Shown piece by piece: positions 35,884-44,553 of a stretch of 64,000 nucleotides of DNA (positions within the stretch are counted from its first letter, which is position 1; the number at the start of each line of letters is the position of its first letter). The DNA lies in assembly GCA_963750195.1 (NCBI GenBank), contig CAVVPS010000001.1, positions 186,001 to 250,000 of the forward strand, in the 5' to 3' direction. Below the pieces are notes generated by a model. That model was not told the origin of the DNA. It made no database searches and saw only the letters and a list, made by a program, of their open reading frames with translations. This DNA is from AP-15 sp963750195 (GTDB lineage Bacteria > Pseudomonadota > Alphaproteobacteria > ATCC43930 > CGMCC-115725). A program made the position numbers and the translations under genes.

Positions 35884-36603
35884 ATGACGAAACGCGAGAT
35901 CGCAGAGTTCTACCGGCGGCTCGCCGAGACCCGGCCGATCCCGCAGACCGAGCTCGAGTTCATCAATCCGTTTACCCTGCTCGTCGCCGTTGTGCTGTCG
36001 GCGCAGGCCACCGATGTCGGCGTCAACAAGGCCACCCCCGCGCTGTTCGCGCTGGCCGATACCCCGGCCAAGATGCTGGCGCTCGGCGAAGCGCAGATTA
36101 CCGAGCTGATCCGCACGATCGGGTTGTTCCGGACCAAGGCAAAGAACCTGGTCGCGCTGAGCCGGATCCTGGTCGAGCGTCATAGCGGCGTGGTGCCGCG
36201 CCAGCGCGAAGCGCTCGAAGCGCTGCCGGGGGTCGGGCGCAAGACCGCGAGCGTGGTGCTGAACGTCGCCTTTGGCGAGCCGACAATCGCCGTCGACACG
36301 CATATCTTTCGCGTCGCCAACCGTACCGGCCTCGCCGCCGGCAAGACGCCGCTCCGGGTCGAGATGGCGCTCGAAAAACGCACGCCGCCCGCATACAAAG
36401 CCAATGCGCATCATTGGCTGATCCTGCACGGGCGCTATGTGTGCAAGGCGCGCAAGCCCGAATGCCCGGACTGCGTTGTCGCCGATCTGTGCCATTACCA
36501 GGCCAAGACCGGACCGGCTGAACTGATCGCCGCGCGCGCCTCCGCCGCGGCGCCTGAAGTCTTGGTCAGCCCGCGGCGCGGGCGGCTGCCGCGTCCGGCG
36601 TGA
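35884..36603 (+). CDS. nth: Endonuclease III Nth
   Basis: Base-excision DNA glycosylase/AP lyase for oxidised pyrimidines, about 239 residues. The helix-hairpin-helix LPGVGRKTASVVLN carries the catalytic Lys, IAVDTHIFRVANR the catalytic Asp, and the C-terminal CKARKPECPDCVVADLC holds the 4Fe-4S cluster. The ATG chosen aligns with the usual start (MTKREIAEFYRRLAE); ATGs at 35851 and 35875 are alternatives. The gene is convergent with and overlaps the bactofilin gene by 38 bases. Confidence 0.94.
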   Translation: MTKREIAEFYRRLAETRPIPQTELEFINPFTLLVAVVLSAQATDVGVNKATPALFALADTPAKMLALGEAQITELIRTIGLFRTKAKNLVALSRILVERHSGVVPRQREALEALPGVGRKTASVVLNVAFGEPTIAVDTHIFRVANRTGLAAGKTPLRVEMALEKRTPPAYKANAHHWLILHGRYVCKARKPECPDCVVADLCHYQAKTGPAELIAARASAAAPEVLVSPRRGRLPRPA

Positions 36604-37174
36604 CCTCCCCCAATTCGCCGGCCGCCTGCGCCTGGATGTCGCCGGAGATCTGGCCGCCGCACTCGATCTCGATCTGGCCGTAGCGAATCGTCCCGGAAAC
36701 CCGCCCGGTCGCCTTGATCAGCAGCCGCTTGCGGACGGTGAGATTGCCCTCGAAGCGGCCGCGCACTTCGGCCTCCTCGATTGCGGCCGAGCCCTTGAAC
36801 AGGCCGCCCTCGGCGATGTCGACATCGCGGCAGTTGGTCAAATTGGCCTCGACGCTGCCCTCGATAAACAGCTTGTCGCAAGAATTGATCTCGCCCGAGA
36901 GCGTGATCTCCCGGCCGACGCTGAGCCGGCGCATTTCGCCGTCCGGCTTGGGCTGATTGGTCAGATCCATCGGCCGGCGCAGCGGATCGCCGGGGCGGGG
37001 TGGATCGCCGGCACGCGCCAGATCCGGCGCGCGCGGCGGCATGGCGGCCGGCGCCCTGACCGGGGAGGTTACGGGCGCTCCGACCGGCCGGGCCGGCTTC
37101 ATCGGAATGCCCAGATCGTCGGACGACTCTGCCATTTTACGGTCCTCTGTCTCGCTTCGCCTGCGGCTGAACAT
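36566..37174 (-). CDS. Bactofilin family cytoskeletal protein
   Basis: A 202-residue protein. Residues about 80-180 form the beta-helical bactofilin core (LSVGREITLSGEINSCDKLF, EGSVEANLTNCRDVDIAEGG, GTIRYGQIEIECGGQISGDI) that polymerises into filaments. The N-terminal 75 residues are Pro/Arg-rich and disordered. Bactofilins organise cell-shape and cell-wall enzymes. The start may be the ATG at 37174 or one 13 codons later. Its 3' end overlaps nth on the other strand. Confidence 0.88.
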   Translation of the reverse strand: MFSRRRSETEDRKMAESSDDLGIPMKPARPVGAPVTSPVRAPAAMPPRAPDLARAGDPPRPGDPLRRPMDLTNQPKPDGEMRRLSVGREITLSGEINSCDKLFIEGSVEANLTNCRDVDIAEGGLFKGSAAIEEAEVRGRFEGNLTVRKRLLIKATGRVSGTIRYGQIEIECGGQISGDIQAQAAGELGEVTPDAAAARAAG

Positions 37175-37210
37175 GGGTCGGACACCCGATCGAGATGGTT
37201 CCGGGAAGAT

Positions 37211-37537
37211 TTACGCGGTGGAGCAGGCCGCCGGTTGCGGCGGGGCCCCCGGCAACATTTCGAAGACATGCACCGAAAGGGCTGTGGCGACGACGGGCGT
37301 CACCAGGTTGACGCGCGGGAGCGCGAACAAACCGGCGATCACCGCGCCGCCAAGAGTGATGCGGCCGGCGAACCGGTTGCGCATCGCCCTCGCCGCTGCT
37401 GCGTCGAGCCGTCTGAGTGCGACCACTTCGAAATACCCCCGCCTGCAAACATATCCGTTCAGCGCCGGGAAGAGAACGAGATTTATTCCTAAAACCCGCA
37501 CATAAAGTGGCGGCGACGACGGGTCCGGCCTTGGCAA
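37211..37537 (-). pseudogene. C-terminal fragment of an EI24/CysZ-like membrane protein
   Basis: The encoded 108 residues match only the end of EI24-domain (CysZ-like) proteins: INLVLFPALNGYVCRRGYFE, VVALRRLDAAAARAMR, then a helix ending VATALSVHVFEML. The N-terminal helices expected in a full protein of about 230 residues are missing, and the only in-frame start is a TTG without a ribosome site. A short stretch at 37530-37580 in another frame (VLGLAKAGPVVAATL) may be a further remnant. I read it as a truncated or frameshifted gene. Confidence 0.5.
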
Positions 37538-37659
37538 GCCCGAGGACGCAAAAAATCATCGGCAATGTGAAGCGGTTCACACGCCTTCGGGGCACGGCGC
37601 GATATTCAAGTGGCTCCGCCCCGGCTGCGGCCGGGAGCGCATGCGCTATGGAGGGCGCC

Positions 37660-37866
37660 ATGCTGAGAACCAACCTGTGGAATAAGAGCGTACCGCGGGT
37701 CGAACTCGACCAACGGGCGCGCGACGCCCGCCTCCGGCTCGAGCAGCTCGAACGACTGCTGGCGCCGCGTGCTGCCGCTGCGCGTTCCTGGCTCAGGCGG
37801 GTCGTTTGTCTTTTTAGCTTCGGCTCGGCTACGGCTCGCGAGGAGACCGAACCCGGGGGCCGCTGA
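37660..37866 (+). CDS. Small basic protein of unknown function
   Basis: A 68-codon frame beginning MLRTNLWNKSVPRVELDQRA with a good GGAGGG ribosome site six bases before the ATG. It contains an amphipathic helix rich in R, L and E (ARDARLRLEQLERLLAPRAA) and a hydrophobic patch (VVCLFSFG). No family recognised. The ribosome site is the main support. Confidence 0.4.
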   Translation: MLRTNLWNKSVPRVELDQRARDARLRLEQLERLLAPRAAAARSWLRRVVCLFSFGSATAREETEPGGR

Positions 37867-38032
37867 GCAATCGGCGGCCTTCCCGCTCGCCGAAAATTCC
37901 TGATATGTGGCTCGGGATGTGCGAATTGTCCCGATCGCGCGTCAAGGGCTGCGCTTTACCAGCGTCCACTTGATGATGGTTGAGCGCAGCGCAACCCCCG
38001 GTGCGGCCGCGGCCGAGAGGTCGAATTCGAAC

Positions 38033-38404
38033 TCAGGCGTCCCGGATAATGCGCTCGATGTCGCCTGGGCTAACCCCATAGACCTTCGCAACCTGCGCGG
38101 GCGTCATGCCGTATTTCACCCAGCTGCGGATGCGGGCGAATTGCGAGGGCGGGACCTGGGGCATGATCCGGTGGTCGGCACTGATCGGGGGTTCGACCGC
38201 CTCGCGGCGGGCCGCAGCCGGCGGCGAGATTCCGAGCACGCGCGGTTTGCGCGCGGGCGGGTCGCCCGGCGGGACGGAGCCCGATACCGTTGGCTCAGCT
38301 ACTTGCAGTTTCGGTGTGAACAACGCCTCGGCCGTTTGACGCGCTCGCGCCACCCGCTCGCGGTCATCATCGCGAGGATTCGATTTTTCCCATCGGTTAA
38401 GCAC
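38033..38404 (-). CDS. Small protein with C-terminal helix-turn-helix-like segment
   Basis: A 123-residue basic protein starting at GTG with a CGGAG site. The first 75 residues are charged and proline-rich. The last 40 (ARIRSWVKYGMTPAQVAKVY, then GVSPGDIERIIRDA) look like a resolvase/sigma-type helix-turn-helix. The short DNA-binding tail suggests a regulator or nucleoid-associated protein, but no family is recognised with confidence. Confidence 0.6.
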   Translation of the reverse strand: MLNRWEKSNPRDDDRERVARARQTAEALFTPKLQVAEPTVSGSVPPGDPPARKPRVLGISPPAAARREAVEPPISADHRIMPQVPPSQFARIRSWVKYGMTPAQVAKVYGVSPGDIERIIRDA

Positions 38405-38544
38405 GATTTACTCCGAGCACGGATTCGCTACTCGCGATATCGAAATGCGATTCGTTAATTTTAGCAAGCTAGACTTAGGGGGCCGGGAACCCGTCTGCAA
38501 GCTCGCCCACCCAAGCTTAAGCTCGAAGCGAGGCGATGATGAAT

Positions 38545-38640
38545 CGGCATGAAACTCCCCTCCGCCCGACCGCTCCCTCTCCGCCCGCTTGCGGGGGGAG
38601 AGGGCCGGGGTGAGGTGGGCGGCGCCTCCGCGCCTGCGGC
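38545..38640. repeat. Dispersed palindromic repeat, copy 1
   Basis: An intergenic palindrome with core CCCTCTCCGCCCGCTTGCGG followed by GGGGAGAGGG and a GGTGAGGTGGGCGGCGC tail. The same unit recurs in the spacer 39148-39525. It is a high-copy type of GC-rich bacterial repeat and can fold into a long hairpin. Confidence 0.6.
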
Positions 38641-38682
38641 ATCAGCAAGACCAATTCTCCCTCTCCCGCCGGGCGAAGGATG

Positions 38683-39030
38683 TCACTTACGCCCGCTGTT
38701 CAGCTCTTGCTGGATCAGTTCGAGCACTCCCGGGAGATTATCGATCACCTCGCGGTTCCAGAAGCGGATCACCCGGTAGCCGCGGCGCGCGAGGTTCTCC
38801 GTCCGGCCGGCATCTTGCTCCTGCTGCTCGGCATGCTGTCCACCGTCAAGCTCGATCGCCAGCTGGCGCGCGGGGCAGGCGAAATCAACGATATACGGCC
38901 CGATCGGATGCTGGCGGCGGAAATGGTGCTCGTTCAACATCTCGCGCACGCCCCGCCAAAGCCGTATTTCGGCATCGGTCGCAGCGCGCCTCAGCCTCCT
39001 TGCGACCCGCGTTCTTGATCTTACCGGCAT
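38683..39030 (-). CDS. DUF559 / Vsr-like endonuclease domain protein
   Basis: A 115-residue protein of the DUF559 family, a restriction-endonuclease-like fold near Vsr. Characteristic segments are RLRRAATDAEIRLWRGVREM, HFRRQHPIGPYIVDFACPA, the acidic site LAIELDGGQHAEQQEQD and RGYRVIRFWNREVIDNLPGVLE. Such genes often sit inside dispersed repeats, as here, where copies of the same palindrome flank it on both sides. The start is set at the ATG where homology begins; the frame continues upstream through repeat sequence only. Confidence 0.8.
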   Translation of the reverse strand: MPVRSRTRVARRLRRAATDAEIRLWRGVREMLNEHHFRRQHPIGPYIVDFACPARQLAIELDGGQHAEQQEQDAGRTENLARRGYRVIRFWNREVIDNLPGVLELIQQELNSGRK

Positions 39031-39147
39031 CGCTCGACGCAATCCTCCAACCGACCACTCCCCCTCCGCCTCCGGGGGAAGAGCGCAGGCCCGCTCGGCA
39101 CGGCAAATTCTCCCGCACCTGCGGCAGAGAGGGCAAACCCGCCCTAC

Positions 39148-39525
39148 CCCTCCCTCTCCGCCCTCTGGGGGGAGAGGGCCAGGGTGAGGTGGGGCGGCGC
39201 TCCAGCGCCTGCGCCCCATGCCGGTCACCTCACCCTCCCCATCGCGTTCGCGACGGGTCCCCTCCCTCTCCCCCGCCCAGCGGCGGAGAGGGCAAAATCC
39301 GGCCCGACCGCTCCCTCTCCGCCCGCTTGCGGGGGAGAGGGCCTGGGTGAGGTGGGGCGGCGCTCCAGCGCCTGCGCTCCCTGTCGGCCACCTCACCCTC
39401 CCCATCGCGTTCGCGACGGGTCCCTCCCTCTCCCCCGCCCAGCGGCGGAGAGGGCAACCCGCCCAGCAACTCCCTCTCCGCCCGTTGCGGGGGAGAGGGT
39501 CGGGGTGAGGTGGGTGCCCGCCGCG
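39148..39525. repeat. Array of dispersed palindromic repeats, three direct and two inverted units
   Basis: Three direct units resemble the copy at 38545 (starting near 39150, 39306 and 39466), each with CCCTCTCCGCCC, a GC loop, GGGGAGAGGG and GGTGAGGTGGG. Two units near 39222-39290 and 39385-39452 share CACCTCACCCTCCCCATCGC and CGTTCGCGACGGGTCC. The last unit runs up to the stop of the TPR pseudogene. There is no coding potential that respects the repeats. Confidence 0.65.
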
Positions 39526-39528
39526 GGA

Positions 39529-41912
39529 TCAGCTGCCGGCGAGGCGGTCGAGCAGCGCTCGGGCTCGCGGCAGCTGCGCCTCGTAATAGGCGGCAAAGGG
39601 GGCATGCCCACCCTCCCGCATTGTCGCCAGCGCAATTTCGATCTGCTCGACGGCAGCGCGCGCCTTGGACGAGTCGCCGAGCCGTTCGGCGATCATCATC
39701 AAGGCCAGACCTTGATTGCCTGTGCTCATCGCCCATTGCAGCGGCACCCGATCGCGCGTCCGTTCCGCCAGCGCCGCGCGGTAGGCCGCCACCGCCTCTT
39801 CCAGCCGCGCCATCCCGCTCTCCCGCTCCCCGAGCGCCCGAAGCGCGTTGCCGAGGTTGTTCTGGGTCGTCGCCCATTGCAGCGGCACCCGATCGCGCGT
39901 CCTTTCCGCCAGGGCCGCGCGGTAGGCCGCCACCGCCTCCTCAAGACGCGCCGTCCCGCTCTCCCGCTCGCCGAGCGTCGCAAGCGCGCCGCCGAGGTTG
40001 TTCTGGGTCATCGCCCAGTCCAGCGGCACCCGATCGCGCGTCCTTTCCGCCAGCGCCGCGCGGTAGGCCGCCACCGCCTCCTCAAGACGCGCCGTCCCGC
40101 TCTCCCGCTCCCCAAGCATCGCAAGCGCGGTGCCGAGGTTGTTCTGGGTCATCGCCCAGTCGAGCGGCACCCGATCGCGCGTCGTATTCCGCCAGCGCCG
40201 CGCGGTAGGCCGCCACCGCCTCCTCAAGACGCGCCGTCCCGCTCTCCCGCTCGCCGAGCGTCGCAAGCGCGGTGCCGAGGTTGTTCTGGGTCGTCGCCCA
40301 TTGCAGCGGCACCCGCTCGCGCGTCCTTTCCGCCAGCGCCGCGCGGCAGGCCGCCACCGCCTCCTCAAGACGCGCCGTCCCGCTCTCCCGCGCCCCGAGC
40401 GTCCGAAGCGCGGTGCCGAGGTTGTTCTGGGTCATCGCCCATCGCAGCGGCACTCGATCGCGCGTGCATTCCGCCAGCGCCGCGCGGTAGGCCGCCACCG
40501 CCTCCTCAAGACGCGCCGTCCCGCTCTCCCAGCTCCCGAGCCTCCGAAGCGCGGCGCCGAGGTTCTTCTGGGTCATCGCCCAGTCGAGCGGCACCCGATC
40601 CCGCGTCCGTTCCTCCAACGCCGCGCGGTAGGCCGCCACCGCCTCCTCAAGACGCGCCGTCCCGCTCTCCCGCTCCCCGAGCGTCTGAAGCGCGCTGCCG
40701 AGGTTGTTCTGGGTCATCGCCCAGTCGAGCGGCACCCGATCGCGCGGCACAAGTCGCAGGGCGTCGCGATAAGCACCGATGGCTTCGGCCAGCGCCGCGT
40801 TGTCGCCAAACTCGGAGCCTTGATCGTAAAGCGCATCCGCTTGCGCTCAGGCGATAATGCCATGTCGCGATCGTCATCATTTGCGACGATTGTCTCCCGC
40901 CTCGGCGACAATGTGCGTGCGGCGGCCCGGTAGGCTGAGGCGCAGACGAGCGGCGACGGCTCTGCTCCGCGCCAGCTTCGAGGAGCGCTCCGGCGATCGC
41001 GGAAGACGTCACGTTGTTCCGCTTCTCTGCGGCCGCAAGGTCGATCAGGGCCTCGCTTCGACCGCCTGCGCTCCGCTCATCGAAATCGCCGAGCCTGGTC
41101 TTCTCGGCGACTTTCGCCAGAACAAGATCGACAAACGCGTCGTAGTTGGTGCCACGCTCACCCTTGGCGATGACATCCAATGCCACGTCGACCGCTCTTT
41201 CGAGTTCGACGACCGCCTGATCGAAATCGAGCATCTCATCGGCCTGAGACGCCGAGCGACTTGAGTGATCTCTCCGTTCGAAGGACCGGCCGCTCTCCGC
41301 TCGCCGCATGTCGAGCGCCGCGGCCAGCCTGGAGACGATCGCATCCGGTAGTTCCGCCTGACCGGCCGAGAAGAGCGTCGGTCCGCTCTGAGCAATACTT
41401 GTTGTACCGTGATGCCGATCACGGCGGCAAAGTCGCGGTCGCGCTTGGCTTCCTCGTAGGCGCGTTGCACTAGGCAGCGCAGCAGCCGCTCGCCGAATGT
41501 GTCCTTGCGGAACATCTCGTCGCCGGCGCCGGCCTTCGCCACGACCAGGCCGGCGATCCGCTCGGTGTCGAGATTGGCTTGCGCGACCTTGAGCCCATCG
41601 GGGAGGCACTTTGGAAGAATGTCGCCGAGGGCCGCTATCGCCGCTGCCGCATCCGCTCGCCCGGATGGATCGGAACCGAATTCGGCCCGCAGCCACTCGT
41701 CGCTGTTCCGTTCGATATGCGCCTGAAGCCGGCCGGCCGCAGTACGCACGATATCGCGCTGCCGATCGTGCAACTGCCTCGCCGGCTTCGACCGAAGTCG
41801 CACCGATTTCGAGGAAAGTGGCGACCGCCTCATGGTCGAGCGCCTTCGACGCTCCCGCCAGCAGCTTGAACGCGAGCGACCCGAGTTTCCACGCGCAAGC
41901 GGCGTCCAGCAC
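39529..41912 (-). pseudogene. Tetratricopeptide-repeat protein gene, multiply frameshifted
   Basis: A decayed gene for a protein of about 790 residues. The N-terminal part (MLDAACAWKLGSLAFKLLAG, ATFLEIGATSVEAGEAVA; then RLQAHIERNSDEWLRAEFGS; then LDFDQAVVELERAVDVALDV) switches frame near 41770, 41400 and again between 40960 and 40760. The C-terminal part is a TPR array: seven near-identical 44-residue units (NNLGTALATLGERESGTARL, EEAVAAYRAALAERTRDRVP) and a divergent cap ending LLDRLAGS. Another shift at about 40190 splits the array between units four and five. At least four frame changes make an active product unlikely. Confidence 0.7.
39720..40750 (-). repeat. Tandem 132-bp coding repeats (TPR array)
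   Basis: About seven consecutive 132-base units with very high nucleotide similarity, each encoding one TPR helix pair. The near-identity of neighbouring units suggests recent expansion or gene conversion rather than old TPR divergence. It is not a CRISPR array: the units abut without spacers. Confidence 0.75.
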
Positions 41913-41986
41913 CGCTTTCCTCCGCTACAGGCGATGACGGCACCACTATGACTACAGCCAAGAGCGGGATTCAATGTCTCTTCGCC

Positions 41987-43144
41987 TTAACCCTGGAAGA
42001 TCAGAGCCAGGTACACCGCGAACAGCACAAGATGCACCGCGCCTTGCATCACATTGGTTCGCCCACTCGAGAACGTGACGACGCATACAGCCAGGGTTAG
42101 CAGCAGCATAACAAGATCCGTGTGTTCAACCCCGAGCACGATTTCTCTCCCGATCACCCGGCTGACCAACACAATCGCGGGGACCGTCAGCCCGATGGTT
42201 GACAAGACCGAGCCCAGGAAAATGTTGATCGATCTCTGCAGATCATTGGTTAGCGCCGCCCGCACCGCGCCGATCGCCTCGGGGGTGGCGACCAGCACGG
42301 CAATGATGACGCCACCCAAGGCCGCCGGAGCCCGCAAAGTCTCGATCAGATAATCGACGGGATGGGCAAATTGCTCCGCAAGGAAAACGACGGGCAGGAT
42401 ATAGGTGATCAGCAGAGCGGCATGCGCCAGCAACGGGAGCGGCCGTGATGTCATCACCGGGTGGCTGACATCGGCGCTGCCGGCATCATGGGCCGCGCCT
42501 GCGCCAAACCTGAAGTAGCCACGATGCCGTCGGGTCTGCACGGCGAGAAACGTGGAATACAAGCCCAACCCCACCAGCACGAGAAAGATGTCCTGCTCAT
42601 GGGACAAGAGCGGGCCCGGGGTGGTCACGGTAAAATCTGGCATAATCAGACTGAGTACCGCCAAGGGAATGATCACCCCGAGATAGGCGTTGGCGCCCTG
42701 GAGATTGTATTGCTGCTCGTGATGGCGCCAGCCACCCACCAGCAGCGACAGGCCAACCATGCCATTGAGGATGATCATAGCCACGGCGAACAATGTGTCT
42801 CGGGCCAGGGTTGGATTATTGGCTCCATGCAACATGATGGCGGCAATGCTCGTCACCTCGACGAAGGTCACCGACAGGGTTAGGAGTAAGGTCCCGTAGG
42901 GCTCCCCGAGGCGCATGGCAAGGTGCTCGGCATGGCGCACTATGGATAGCGCCGACCCGAGCACGGCGGTAAACAGCCACAGGAAGATGAGCGCCAGCCA
43001 AACCGGTTCGGGTAGTCGAGCAAATAGAGTTTCGCCATACAGCAGGAATACCAGGCAAGTGCCTCCGCTGAAGCCGAGAAACCACTCGTCGCGCAGCGGA
43101 AACAGATTCCCGACTAACGGATTATACTTGCTGGACCTCGGCAA
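41987..43144 (-). CDS. Calcium/proton (cation/H+) antiporter, ChaA/CAX type
   Basis: A 385-residue inner-membrane exchanger with about 11 hydrophobic helices. Two inverted repeats carry the acidic motifs: GEPYGTLLLTLSVTFVEVTS in the first half and ATPEAIGAVRAALTND in the second. An acidic/histidine loop (HDAGSADVSHPV) separates them. The start is TTG at 43144 preceded by an AGGGGGCAGG region. It is expected to expel Ca2+ or Na+/K+ in exchange for protons. Confidence 0.85.
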   Translation of the reverse strand: MPRSSKYNPLVGNLFPLRDEWFLGFSGGTCLVFLLYGETLFARLPEPVWLALIFLWLFTAVLGSALSIVRHAEHLAMRLGEPYGTLLLTLSVTFVEVTSIAAIMLHGANNPTLARDTLFAVAMIILNGMVGLSLLVGGWRHHEQQYNLQGANAYLGVIIPLAVLSLIMPDFTVTTPGPLLSHEQDIFLVLVGLGLYSTFLAVQTRRHRGYFRFGAGAAHDAGSADVSHPVMTSRPLPLLAHAALLITYILPVVFLAEQFAHPVDYLIETLRAPAALGGVIIAVLVATPEAIGAVRAALTNDLQRSINIFLGSVLSTIGLTVPAIVLVSRVIGREIVLGVEHTDLVMLLLTLAVCVVTFSSGRTNVMQGAVHLVLFAVYLALIFQG

Positions 43145-43299
43145 CGCCTGCCCCCTTTATTGAACCAGGGCCGGTTCAAACGATTTGACGGTCCCAATCC
43201 AACGACGCAATTTCGCCCTGCTTCACTGATAGGATCCGTCGGTGAAAGCAACCTGGAAAGGGCTGATGTTTGCGGTTTTTTGGATTTCCCGTTTATGCG

Positions 43300-43478
43300 G
43301 AATAAATTCCCGGTTCGGCTCAAATAATTCCCGATTAGGGCCGCAAAAATTCCCGGTTCCATGCCACGGGAATTTGAGGTTAAGCGATTGATTCGACGAG
43401 ACTTTGCGATGAACATTTCGGGCACATTCGCGAATTCAACGGGAATAACCGGGAATTACGGGAATTACGGGAATTTCC
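43300..43478. repeat. Cluster of AATTCCCGG words in direct and inverted orientation
   Basis: Three direct copies (AATTCCCGG at 43305 and 43348, AATTCCCGA at 43326) and at least five inverted forms (CGGGAATT at 43367, 43450, 43460 and 43469; CGGGAATA at 43440) lie within 180 bases between the antiporter and the esterase. Pairing of the two arms would form a large stem-loop. The remaining part of this 427-base gap has no gene. Confidence 0.65.
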
Positions 43479-43571
43479 TGCAACCCCTCCCGAGCCGTCC
43501 GGATCGGGGTTGCCGGGCGGCGCTCCGGCGGGGTTAAATCGGCGGGACGGACAGGATGGGGAGATGAGGCG

Positions 43572-44531
43572 ATGAACGACGCGACACCGTGGGTCGATCC
43601 CGAGCTGTTGGCGGCCGGGGCATTGTTGCAGCGCAACGGCTTGGTGGCGCCCGACCGCACCCAGGCGCCGCTCTCCGAGGTGCGCGCGGCGCAGGACCGC
43701 ATCGGGGCGTTTCTCGGCGAGGGCTCGATCCCGCTGCGGCACGAGCGCGATCTGACCCTGCCCGGTCCGCACGGGCAGGTGCCGTGCCGGCTCTATCTGC
43801 CCGACGACGTCGAACGCCCGCCCTTGCTGGTCTACGCGCATGGCGGCGGCTTTATGCAGGGCAGTCTGCCCTCCTGGGACGCGATGCTGCGCGAACTGGT
43901 GCGCCAGTCGGGCGCCGCCGCACTGTCGGTCGACTACAAACTCTCGCCCGAGCACCGCTTCCCGAAGGCGTACGAGGAGATGGTCGCGGTGACCCGCCTC
44001 GCCGCGCGCGAGGGCGCCGGTCTCGGCATCGACCCGACCCGGCTCGCGGTCGGCGGCGATTCGGCCGGCGGCAATCTGGCGCTCGCCGCCGCCCTCGCCT
44101 TGCGCGACGAGGGCCTCAGTGCACTGCGCTTTATGCTGCTGATCTACGGCGTCTATTCGGCTGACAGCGAGAGCCCGTCATGGCAGCGCTTCGGCAAGGG
44201 CGCCGGCCTGTCGCAGACACAGATGCGCTGGATCTGGGAGACCTATCTCGAAAACCCGGCGCAGCAGAGCGACTGGCGCGCCGCGCCGATCCTCGGCAAC
44301 CTCAAGGGCCTGCCGCCGGCACATCTGATCGTCGGCAGCCTCGATCCGCTGCTCGACGACAGCCACCGCATGGCCGCGGCATTGAAAACCGCCGGGGTGC
44401 CCCACTCCTTGAACGTCTATGACGGCATCACCCATGGTTTTATCCGCTACGGGCGGCTGATCGCCACCTCGCGCCGGGCGCTCGGCGACTGCGCCGCGGC
44501 GCTGCGGCAAGGCCTCGCCACAGCCGGCTGA
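43572..44531 (+). CDS. Alpha/beta hydrolase, hormone-sensitive-lipase family
   Basis: A 319-residue esterase/lipase. The oxyanion motif HGGG is at residues 90-93, the nucleophile motif GDSAGG has Ser164, and the acidic and histidine members are in SLDPLLDD and THGF near residues 258 and 289. The family hydrolyses short-chain esters. GGGGAG/GAGG sites precede the ATG. The multicopper oxidase follows after 22 bases, so the two may be co-transcribed. Confidence 0.88.
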   Translation: MNDATPWVDPELLAAGALLQRNGLVAPDRTQAPLSEVRAAQDRIGAFLGEGSIPLRHERDLTLPGPHGQVPCRLYLPDDVERPPLLVYAHGGGFMQGSLPSWDAMLRELVRQSGAAALSVDYKLSPEHRFPKAYEEMVAVTRLAAREGAGLGIDPTRLAVGGDSAGGNLALAAALALRDEGLSALRFMLLIYGVYSADSESPSWQRFGKGAGLSQTQMRWIWETYLENPAQQSDWRAAPILGNLKGLPPAHLIVGSLDPLLDDSHRMAAALKTAGVPHSLNVYDGITHGFIRYGRLIATSRRALGDCAAALRQGLATAG

Positions 44532-44553
44532 AACGCCGCGGGAGAGGCTAGCC

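Noticed and set aside
39720..40750. Regular repeats considered as a CRISPR array
   Set aside because: The units are 132 bp, contiguous, coding, and without spacers; no cas genes nearby.
39184..40857. Long proline/arginine-rich frame opposite the TPR array
   Set aside because: Its periodic sequence is the reverse reading of the 132-bp TPR repeats.
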